In this document: one piece after another, positions 55,117 through 64,000 of the stretch
Layout of the letters: the number at the start of each line of letters is the position of its first letter
Numbering within the stretch: the first letter of the stretch is position 1
Assembly (NCBI RefSeq): GCF_000321225.1
Contig: NW_004450583.1
Span: 2,035,800-2,099,799, forward strand
From: Odobenus rosmarus divergens
Taxonomy: Eukaryota; Chordata; Mammalia; Carnivora; Odobenidae
Reading direction: 5' to 3'
Length of the DNA: 64,000 nucleotides
Position numbers and translations under genes: made by a program
Notes under the pieces: model-generated
The model's input: the letters and a program-made list of their open reading frames with translations, nothing else
What the model was told of the DNA's origin: nothing
Databases searched by the model: none

Positions 55117-55614
55117 GCATAACGTCACACCTATCAGAAATTGAAAAGATCAGGGAGGAAATCTAGTGCAACATTTTCTCTTCACAGAAGAGACAAGAGA
55201 GGTGAAGAACAGAGAGGGAAAGGGATTGACTGCGGGAAACACAGTAAGTCGGAGTTGGAGCTTGGCTAGAATCCAGCCATCTCTGGCCTCTAGGGCACTT
55301 GCTGCTTTCAGTTTTGAACTGAAAACTCTCTGGGGTTCTGAACTCTGACTTGTCAGTCCCGGTTTGCTCACTTGTATTTTCAGAGTCACAGAAACTTAGA
55401 ACAGGAAACCCTGCAGAGACGTGAACTTTCCACTCCTGGCCTCACCTCCTGTTTCTGGCCCCAGCTGCCTGCCATGACCCAAGTCTGGGCATGTAACCTG
55501 CACCTGGGAGCCCGATGCTCCCCATCTCCACCTCCAGCCCTGCCCCCTCCACCCTTCCCTAGCATAGGGTTCCTGCCGCAAAGCCCTGGGTCCCAGGACC
55601 AGCAATATCAGTAC

Positions 55615-55765
55615 AACATGAGAAATGACGAGAAATGCAAATTCGCTGGCCTCACCTCAGACCTACTGACTAAGAAACTCAGGGTGGAGGGCAGCAATCT
55701 GTGTTTTAAGAAGCCCCCAGGTGCTTCTGACTCATGCTAGAGTTTATGAACCACTGCCCTAAACC
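55615..55765. repeat. MER5A-like hAT transposon
   Basis: 'ATGCAAATTCGCTGGCCTCA', 'CAGACCTACTGACTAAGAAA', 'AATCTGTGTTTTAAGAAGCC' and 'TAGAGTTTATGAACCACTG' cover MER5A from middle to its terminal repeat. Confidence 0.85.
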
Positions 55766-55769
55766 ATAC

Positions 55770-57095
55770 TAACTCAGACCAAGCCGCGGTAGGGAAAGGT
55801 CTTTCCTTGGCTTCCCTGGTCCCCAGAGAGCAGAGCACAACCTCCAAGGACCTCGGTAAGAATCCTGGAAAACTCCAGACACAAAATCTTTAGAGATTCT
55901 GACAGCTCAGCGGGTTCCAATCACTTGAACTTGGTGCCACCTAAACCCTGAAGTTAATTTACACTGTATCATTTCATTAGTTGGCCTAATCGATAGATGC
56001 AATTTTATAAAACAGACCTGGGCTGGGCAGTTTTTCAGGCTCCTGTTGTATCTCTCAAATACCCCACCTCTGAAATAAATCCCAGCAGAAGGAGACCTAT
56101 ATGATACATGGGGGGATCTGGAAATGTCAGAGTCTTACTTCAGTCCACTTAAGTCGAGGTGGGGTCCTTTCAGTGCATCAAAAGAAGTGCTTTAATTGAG
56201 TTTAATAGCTTGATTTGAATATATGTTCTTCCCAAATCCATCTGTTTTTTGGATTTCTCATCCAGAGTGATGTGGGCATGCCTCAGTGGTGGCCTCATAG
56301 TGGAATGGAATTGAGCAATGCAAGGTCTGCATGGCCCAAAGTGGTGGTCCCAGGAGCCCCCCGCCTTCACTCAGGAGGAGGAGGAGGGTAACACCCTCTT
56401 TCCTGCCTGCCACCCCCTACTGGCCCTACAGGCAGACAGGAAGCCCCTCAAAATGTGCCCCTTGGAAGGCTGGCTGGGATAAGGCGGATTGCTTATCCAC
56501 CAGCCGCTGAGAAGTGGAGCCCTGCTAGTCTCCACGTTGCATCTCCTGTCACAGTCCTGGCTCCCGCTGCGTCTGGGCTCCTCATCGAGGCTGAAGATAC
56601 TTCGGGCACCCACTCGCTCACTCACTCACCCACTCAGCCCAGGCGGCGCTGCTATGGCAGCCCTCCATCCATCTTCATCATTCAGGGGCCTCTGAAAGTA
56701 TGCCTGTCAATATAATGCACGGCCTGTTGAGGGGAAGTGACATTTTGAATAGTGGACACTTTTCCAGGAGCATTCATCCTAGGTCAGCCTCATGATAAAT
56801 AAATACATTTGGCATCTGAAGTCAGCAGGCAGGATACAAGGACCAAAATGCAAGCCCAGATGCACGTCCCATAAGGCTGACTTGACGGGGTGGAGGTAGT
56901 CTGTGAGGGAAAGGGGGAGAGGGAAGGCTCCATGAATAGATTTGGGGGAGACTTTATTCCTCCTCTGCCTGGCACCTCTAGGGAAAACAGGAAGCAAATG
57001 ATGCCGCAATTTCCATTTGTCCCTGAACCACAAGAGGGTCCTTTCTTTCTGTCACCCCTTCTGCTCCTCACCTGTCCCTCCTCCCTGCAAAAAAA
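55770..57095. other. Repeat-poor DNA with possible regulatory blocks
   Basis: Apart from GC-rich patches I see no transposon. AT-rich unique pieces at 55950-56020 ('GTTGGCCTAATCGATAG') and 56175-56300 ('TTTAATTGAGTTTAATAGC') look like small conserved elements. The open frames are shadows. Confidence 0.35.
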
Positions 57096-58000
57096 CCCCT
57101 AGTCCCCATCTTAATTACCCCTAACAGTGCCCTAAACAAAGTATTTATAAGGCTTACTGCGTTTGTCTTCCCATTCCTATTAATAAAGTCTGGGAATGTA
57201 GGGAAGAAATATGGGTGGGTGACAGGGTTTTTAATGGTGCCTCACCTTAAATGCATTTTAAAATATGTAAATCAATAAAAAAATTATTTGTAATAGCAGC
57301 CTAAGAGTGCTGGTTAGCCTGGCACGGAGTGAAATGCACGCTACAAGCCCTATTACCATACATCCTGGGAGCTGTAGTTAGGATTAATCTGTCAAAGGGG
57401 ATGGTTTAGTGTTGATGAATATGACATGTGACCATTAACGATGTTGATTTTATCTCCCGAGATTAGCATGATTTACTTCGGATGGATAATAATGTCATTT
57501 GCTTGATGCAGTAGATCTGTTTACGAGCTGATTAAATTGTAAGGCCTTGCCTCATTTCATGCTATTTGGTTTACAGCTTCATTACCACAATCACAAAAGC
57601 TGGGGAAATGTCCCACATTCCATGTCACAATAAATCACTGCTTCACGTTGCTGGGATGGATTTTAGCAGTCCTGCCCAGCAAGGACCGTTCTTGGCTCCC
57701 CACTAATCTGTGATCCAGAATACATTAGGGGGATCTTCAGGAACACCGGAATGGGAGGGGGCAGGAATCCTCTCGGATCTTTTAATTGAGATTAAGGAAG
57801 TCCTTGAGTAATTAGCTGTAACAAATTGCCTTATTATTTAGACAGTGAAGTCACTGTTTTTGTTGCAAGGATGATTACCATAAATACGCAGAAAAGTGAC
57901 ACTCAAGGAACCAGGAGGGAAGCTTGGAAGCCAATTTCATTTTCACCCCGTTATCGTTTGCTCTGGGAGAGGGGCGATTGGAATGCAATGTGTGTAGGGG
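57096..58000. promoter_or_regulatory. Long candidate conserved non-coding cluster
   Basis: Some 900 bases are free of recognisable repeats and rich in homeodomain-like cores: GGATTAATC at 57381-57389, 'GAGATTAGCATG', 'GAGCTGATTAAATTG', 'TTTTAATTGAGATTAAGG' and 'GAGTAATTAGCTG'. This is the longest such block in the window and, with the flanking repeat-poor DNA, its best enhancer candidate. No coding frame fits. Confidence 0.45.
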
Positions 58001-58325
58001 ACCTGTGTAGGAGGTCCTCAACCCCGCCATGCTTCTTCGAAGTGGAGCGAGAGGAGGTGTGCACCACACACCCACAACATCGCGCCAGCCAGCTCAGCAC
58101 TTCTGGGTAGGATGCAGCTGAAGGAGAGGGGAGACAGGAGAAGGCCTGGCATCTGGGTCAGAGGAGAAGTGTGTAAACCACAGACCTGCTCACTCCATGC
58201 CAACTCCGTGCCGGACTGAGCCGGCAGTATGATTCTCTACCCTGTGCCTGGGGGAGAGAGAGGAGGTGGAAAAGACAGGGCTGTTTACCCCTCAAAAAGC
58301 TGGGGAGGCAGAAAACACAGGCCTG
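58001..58325. other. Unassigned unique DNA
   Basis: No repeat or gene is recognised. Confidence 0.45.
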
Positions 58326-58329
58326 AAAT

Positions 58330-58555
58330 GATTATTTACATTTCTAATAACACCTAAGAGATTCTGAGTTCTTAACTCCTGCCAGATCCTGTTCTCACCA
58401 CTGACACAACCCTAGGAGATTGGCATTAGTATTCTCACCCCATGTTATAGATGAGGAGACCAAGGCTGGGGGCAGGGGTGTTTAGCAATGTGCCCAGGGT
58501 CACAGAGCCAACCAGTGACAGAGCTAGAATTTGAACCCAGGCAATGGGGCCCGGA
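58330..58555 (-). repeat. MIR, antisense
   Basis: 'TTATAGATGAGGAGACCAAGG', 'CCCAGGGTCACAGAGCC' and 'AGAATTTGAACCCAGGCA' are the MIR core reversed. Confidence 0.85.
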
Positions 58556-59205
58556 ATTTGGCACAGGACCTATACACCGAGCTTGCCGTTTGGCTCAGGG
58601 TGAGGCCATTTCAGCAAAGAGGCAAGGAGGGAGAATTTTCAGGTCTTAGCCAATTCTTATTCTTACTCCTGAACTGAAGCCTGAGACTGTGAATAGGAGT
58701 TTCCTGCAAAGAATTTAGGATGAACAGTAACTAGGAGCACAGAGGCCAGGTCTCAAACGGGAACTTTAGTAAGATTTTGTGATGAGCATAATCAGAGAAG
58801 ATATAAGACTACATATACTTCCTCAAGGGCAGGCCTTTGGAAATAGCAATAATATAAAAGGCAAAGGTAGCCTCTCTCTGCTTCTCAGCTCAGAATCTCC
58901 CTAGGACACCAAAAAATAAAGGGGAGAAATTGTGGCCTTCTAAAAAGCTCTGCAGAAGAGGTAACTCCAGAATTCCCAAACTCCATGCAGTTTCACTTCT
59001 GAACTGGATGGAAATGAGGCCCTTAAGTGTCTGCATCCCTTAACCAGACTCATGATTGTGTCCTTATAGCAGAGATCACTAGTGGCCCTCCAATCTCCAT
59101 TCCTCTGTTTTTCCTGTACTAGAACCCTGATTTGTAATTGATTCTAATATAATAAAGACTACATTTCCCAGCATCGCTTGAAGCTAGGTGAGCCATATGA
59201 CTAAT
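58556..59205. other. Unassigned DNA
   Basis: No gene or clear repeat is recognised. Confidence 0.4.
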
Positions 59206-59305
59206 ATGGGAACCATTTATTGAGCTTCAACTCTGAGCCAGGCCCTGTGCTAAGTGTTGGTGGGGATAAAGGCACATAAGATGCAAACAATGTCCTTAGC
59301 CAGCC
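59206..59305. repeat. Old L2/MIR-class repeat shred
   Basis: 'TTTATTGAGCTTCAACTCTG' followed by 'GGCCCTGTGCTAAGTGTTGG' is a diverged form of the common 'tattgagcacctactgtgtgccaggc' repeat. Confidence 0.5.
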
Positions 59306-59524
59306 AAGCTGCTGTTCTATCCTTCAGTCACTGATCTGGCAGTCTGTCAGGTGTGAATTGATCTATCGGTCAATTAGCATGCTGGCTATTTCGTCAACGG
59401 CCAGACACTTGCCCTGTAGGCATTGGTCCTAGTACTGAACTCTCAGGGAGCATAGATGGGGACACTTTGGCCACAGTTCCAGGCAGGTAGAATTTGATGC
59501 CAGGCATAGGGATAAACCCCCAAG

Positions 59525-60745
59525 AAATGTGCATACTCTTATCTTACAGCATACACAAAAATTAACTAAAGACTTAAACATAAGGCCTGACACCATAAAA
59601 CTCCTAGAAGAAAACATAAGGAAAAATCTCCTTGACATTGGTATTGGCAATGATTTTTTTTTGGATATGACACCAAAAGCAACAAAAAGGGAAGAAATGC
59701 AAAAAATAGACAAGTGGGATTACATCAAATGAGAAAGCTTCTGAACAGCAAAGGGAACAATCAGCAAAATGAAAAGGCAACTTACAGAATAGGAGAAAAT
59801 ATTTGCACGCCATCTGTCTGATAAGAGGTTAATATGCAAAATATATAAGGAACTCGTACAACTAAATAGCAAAAAGAACAAATAACCTATTTAAAAATGG
59901 GCAAAGGACCTGAATAGACATTTTTCCAAAGAAGACATACAAATGAGCAACAGGTACATGAAAAGCACTCAACATCACTAATCATCGGGGAAATGCAAAT
60001 CAAAACCACAGTAAGATACCACCTCCCACCTGTTAGAACGGCTATCATCAAAAAGATGAGATTACAATTGTTGGCGAGGCTGTGGGGAAAGGAGAGCCCT
60101 TGTATACTCTAGCTGGGAATGTAAATTGGTACCATCATTAGGGAAAACAGTGTAGAGGTTCCTCAAAAAATTAAAAATGGAACCACCATATGATCCAGCA
60201 ATCTTACTTCTGTAATCAGCATCTCTAAAAGATATCTATACTCCCGTGTTCGTTGCAGCATTCTTCGTAATAGCCAAGGTATGAAATCAGTCTACATTGG
60301 ATCCATGTGTCTATGGATGGATGAAGGGATAAAGAAACACACGCACACACAGAGGAATATCATTCAGCCATAAAGAAGAAAGAAATCTTGATATCCTGCC
60401 ATTTGCAACAATATGGATGAACCTGGAGGACATCATGCTAAGTGAAATAAGTCAGACACAGAAGAACAAATACTATGTTATATGACATATATAATGAGTT
60501 TAAAATAGTTAAACTCATAGAGGCAAAGAGTGGAATGGTGGTTATGGTGGTTGCCTGGGGTTGGGGGAGTAGAGGAAATGGGGAGATGTTGGTGACAAAG
60601 GGAATAAGGTTATACGATAAGTAAGTTCTGGGGTTCTAATGTACAGCATGATGATTATGGTTAATAATACCGTATTGTATACTTAAAATTTGCCACAAGA
60701 ATAGATCTTCTATTCTTGTTTTCACCATACACATACATATAAGGT
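59525..60745 (+). mobile_element. L1 3' end: ORF2 C-terminal part and 3'UTR
   Basis: The 67-codon frame 59529-59732 reads like L1 ORF2p near its C-terminus ('IKLLEENIRKNLLDIG', 'KREEMQKIDKWDYIK'). The following DNA ('ATTTGCACGCCATCTGTCTG', 'GGACCTGAATAGACATTTTT', 'AATGGAACCACCATATGATC') is ORF2 with stops and frameshifts, then a 3'UTR ending near 60745. It is 5'-truncated, dead and in sense orientation. Confidence 0.85.
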
Positions 60746-61360
60746 AACCAAGGGAGGTGAAGGATGCATTAATTCACTTGCTTATGTTGAGCATTTCACA
60801 GTGTATCCCAGTAATGCTCTGGCTGTGTAGCCATGCCCACCCTCTACCAAAGACCATTCCCTGCTGCCTCTCTGGGGGCTCCTGGCGCTGGAGCCATGCC
60901 CCCTCTGAGGTCTCTTGTCCACCCAAGATGTGGTACCTCTGACCACCTCCCCATCTTGGTCTCCTACGTCTGCCTCTTGGTCACAGAGACTGTGACCCTC
61001 AATTCTTCGTCTCTCCAGGTTTGACATTTGTTTCTTGTGCAGATATAATTAGGGGAACATAGACTTTTCTGTCCCTTATGTTTGGAGACTCCTTCCTCTC
61101 CTCAGTGTCTCTGTGACCACACTGCCCTCTTGGCCTTCTGGGGATGGAGACAGAGAAGGTGTGCAGCCTGGGAATGTCCTCTGTGGGGCGGGCTATGAGG
61201 CCAAGCCAAGGGCCCAGCCTGAGGGGATCAGAGAGGCGACCATCCTGGGGTGTCCAAAGCTTGGTCAAAACTGTGAGCTAGGGGCTAGGAACACAGATAA
61301 AAGATCGTGTTCTGGATGGTTTGGAGCATTCTCCTGGGGTGGTGAAGTATCAGTCTGGCC
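60746..61360. other. Unassigned unique DNA
   Basis: No gene or clear repeat is recognised; frames on both strands overlap. Confidence 0.45.
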
Positions 61361-61364
61361 TGTA

Positions 61365-61880
61365 GCAGTCACCTATTGTTATGGAAAAAAAAAGACTCTA
61401 AAATTTAGTGGCTCAAAACAATAACGACATTTATTTTGTTCATGTATCAGCAATTTGGGCGGGGCTTAAATGTGGGGAGGGCTTGTCTCTGCTCCACTCA
61501 CCGTCAGCTGGGGCAGCCCAAAGGCTGGAACCTGGAATCTTCTGAGTCTTGTCACTCCATGCTGCAGTTGATGCCACTGTTGGCTGGGACTTCACTTGGG
61601 GCTGTCGCTGGAACATCTATGCGTGGCCTGTGTGACCACTTGGCTTCCTCAGAGCGTGGGGATTCAAGGGTGAGCATTCCTAGAGGAGGCAATATTGCCT
61701 GCCCTGACAGTCTTGGAAGTCACATGGCATCACTTCTGCTCTGATCACAGGCCTGCCCAGATTCAAGGGGAGGAAATGTAGACCCCACCTGTTGAGGGAT
61801 GAGTGTTAACTTCATAACGTAAGAGGAGCACATGGGATGGGATATATTGGTGCCACCATCTTTGGAAAATACTATAGGCC
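61365..61880 (-). mobile_element. Ancient LTR-like element, antisense, second copy of the 35938 family
   Basis: 'TTTAGTGGCTCAAAACAATA', 'GCAATTTGGGCGGGGCTTAA', 'ACCATCTTTGGAAAATACTA' and 'GACCCCACCTGTTGAGGGAT' give a nearly complete element. It shares its order and right end with the copy at 35938-36472. It is non-coding. Confidence 0.6.
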
Positions 61881-61894
61881 GCTCCGTGCCTTTG

Positions 61895-62210
61895 ATCCTG
61901 CTGGTCCCTCCTCCTTATTTCCAAATTCCCCATTTTTCACCCACCAAGTGTGTATTTATTGCCAAGCCCAGATCAAGTGTTCCCTCCACCTCAGGGATTT
62001 CCACATCCTTTTATGGGAATTAATCCTGTGTCCCCACTGTGATAGCTCTTATCACAACCCACCCTAAGGCAACACTTGTTTCCATGACCCACTAGACTGG
62101 ATAGTAAGTGCTTTGAAGGCAGATGCCATTTCCTTGTCATCTTTCCACTTCCTTCATGCCCAAGAGAATGCTGTGTGTGCAGCAAGAGCTCATTACATGC
62201 TTGCCAGTGA
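61895..62210 (+). repeat. L2 LINE 3' fragment
   Basis: 'CAAGTGTTCCCTCCACCTCA' and 'GACTGGATAGTAAGTGCTTT' with 'GAAGGCAGATGCCATTTCC' fit the L2 3' end. Confidence 0.55.
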
Positions 62211-62401
62211 AAACACTTTCCCTGTCTGGAGGATCACAACTCTGGGCAAGTGGTCTTGCCATAGGTGACCAAGGTTGTCTTTGTTCTTGCCTGAGGGACC
62301 TCCCCAGGGAGCTCTAAGGGAGGCAAGAGGGGCTGCCCTTCACACACTTTCCTGGGGACTGAGGAAGGAGCAGCTCTGAGAGTAGTACTTGTGCATTGAA
62401 A

Positions 62402-62628
62402 TGTAGACATGGGCTCTGGAGTGAAACAGCTCTGGCCTTGAATTTCAGCCCACCACTTACTTGCTGTGTGACTTCAGGCATGATACTAACCTCTCTGAAT
62501 CTCAGTTTTTCTTTTATTAACATAAGACTAATATAGTGCCTTATCTCCTAGAGATCTTATAGGGATGAAAAAACATAATATAAAGAAATATAAAGCTCTT
62601 GGCATAAGGAAAATGCTTACAAAATGGT
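62402..62628 (+). repeat. MIR
   Basis: 'CACTTACTTGCTGTGTGACTT', 'CTAACCTCTCTGAATCTCAG' and 'AAAGCTCTTGGCATAAGG' give the MIR order. Confidence 0.85.
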
Positions 62629-62665
62629 AATCATCATCATCATCATCATCATCATCATAATCATC
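62629..62665 (+). repeat. (ATC)n trinucleotide microsatellite
   Basis: About eleven ATC units with one AATC interruption near the right end, growing from the end of the MIR. Confidence 0.92.
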
Positions 62666-63635
62666 CAATTTCTTTCCTATGGCTGAGACTCTGCCTGGTG
62701 AGAGAACACCAGGGCAGCCTCCACTCTAGGCCTGGCCCACTGGAATCCTTGCTGTCACATGGGGTTTCCCTGCGGACAGAAGTTAGAGAATGTGCATTGT
62801 TGTGACTGGCGTGGCCCCAGCTGGGTAGTTTGCTGGGTACTTGTAGGAGGTAGTGCCTGGTGAGGCTGCGGGGAGGGGCCAGCTGCCTGTGGCTAACCCC
62901 AAAGGGGCAGAGTTAAATGAGATTGGGCTGGCCAACATCAATAGCCACAGACCCAAAGTCAGGAGTATAGAACTGAGCAGGCTGTAGAAGCTGCTAGGCA
63001 GCCAAGGCTCCCCACATCAGGTGCTGCCAACATCATTCCACAGTGGTGGATCTGCTTTGGTGTAAAGGATATGGACCTGCCCAGTAGAAGGGACCCAAGC
63101 CCCCAGATAACCAGCCTTTGGTTCTAGCAGATGGAAGGTACTGAGGGCAGTTGAAAGATGGCCTGCATACAGTGAGGACAGAGAGGGAGGCTGTCCTCTT
63201 CCTAAATACCCCACACACTAAGTATGGGGGCAGCAGAGCTTATCCACATCCTCCTCACTGGCACTGTCAGTGAGGAAGCTCCTTACTTCCCACCGATTCA
63301 GGGCCTGAGCTGCTGGACCTGTGGGTTTCAGCCAGCTAAGTGGTACGAGAATAGGTAGGTCCAGTTGTGTGCTGGAATTTAACAAACAGCTCTCTGGGGG
63401 AGGAAGACTTCGTTTGTAGTGTTTGCCAATTGTTTTTGTGTAAATACTGCCACCATGGCTGATTTGAAGCTAGCAACATAAGGCCACAGAATGAGAAGCT
63501 GGGAAGAGGTGTGCCCAATTTTGTGAGCCAGTCTGAACTGATTCCAGCACACCACTGGGTGGGGTCCGACACCTGTGTTAGGGGAGAAAGGCAGATGTGT
63601 GTGTGTCTTCCATGTACAGAGAGGTAGAGGTCACT
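62666..63635. other. Unassigned unique DNA
   Basis: No gene or clear repeat is recognised. Confidence 0.45.
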
Positions 63636-63639
63636 GCGT

Positions 63640-63870
63640 GGTGGTAAAAAGCACAAAAATAATGTCTCTGGAGTCTAACGGCCTGTAACGGAATCCCAGG
63701 TCTGCCATCTGCTGGCTGTGTGACCTTGGGCAAGTCACTCTACCTCTCTGTGCCTTAGTTTCCTCATCAATAAAGTGGGACTAATTATAGTGCCCACTTC
63801 ATAGAGTTCTTCTGAAGGCTGCATACTGGTCTGTGGTAGATTGACATAAATGTTATTTATTACAGTTAAT
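63640..63870 (+). repeat. MIR
   Basis: 'CTGGCTGTGTGACCTTGGGC', 'TTAGTTTCCTCATCAATAAA' and 'CCCACTTCATAGAGTTCTTC' show a well-preserved core. Confidence 0.9.
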
Positions 63871-64000
63871 CACACAGAGTCGTTGGAGTGTTGTCTTGGT
63901 CAGAATAGTTTAGAACTGAAAACCCAGAATCCCTCATGGCATTTCCCAAAGGCATGGTCTTTTTATATTTAATCTTGGATTTTCTTCAAGATGGAGGATT

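Overview
The window is mammalian nuclear DNA from a carnivore, most likely a caniform such as a bear, seal or mustelid. The evidence is about twenty copies of the tRNA-derived carnivore SINE (SINEC/Can-SINE). These share a 'GCGCCTGGGTGGCTCAGT' head, a TC-rich middle and an 'AATAAATAAAATCTT' plus A-rich tail, and most are flanked by recognisable target-site duplications (TSDs). The species guess comes from the SINE flavour only and is an inference.

I recognise no spliced protein-coding gene, exon, tRNA, snRNA or rRNA gene. The long open frames are chance frames in GC-rich DNA or frames through SINE/L1 sequence. The one gene-like object is a minus-strand processed copy of ribosomal protein S20 (30756-31285) whose 119-codon frame is still open. 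The window is therefore intergenic or deep intronic.

Layout: 1-4.5 kb is mostly unique and holds a CpG island with a purine tract, a G-quadruplex motif and two candidate regulatory blocks. About 5-18 kb is a nest of L1 and SINE insertions, including L1 inside L1 with clean TSDs, a 38-bp x5 minisatellite grown from L1 sequence, and a long decayed antisense L1. About 18-32 kb mixes MIR, L2, LTR-like and L1 fragments with SINEs and the RPS20 retrocopy. About 32-43 kb is mostly old MIR/L2 and unique DNA with AT-rich, repeat-free blocks that look like conserved non-coding elements. About 43-52 kb has further SINE and L1 insertions plus one such block. About 52-64 kb is old repeats, a long repeat-poor candidate regulatory stretch (about 55.8-58.0 kb) and a 3' L1 (59.5-60.7 kb).

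Nothing here forms a pathway. If the window has a function it is probably cis-regulatory: the CpG-island edge with PBX/HOX- and MEIS-type sites, and repeat-free AT-rich blocks with TAATTA, octamer and TEAD-like motifs, resemble the enhancer-rich surroundings of a developmental regulator. Conservation cannot be judged from one sequence, so those calls are hypotheses. Repeat family names are from recall of consensus features and most ends are approximate.
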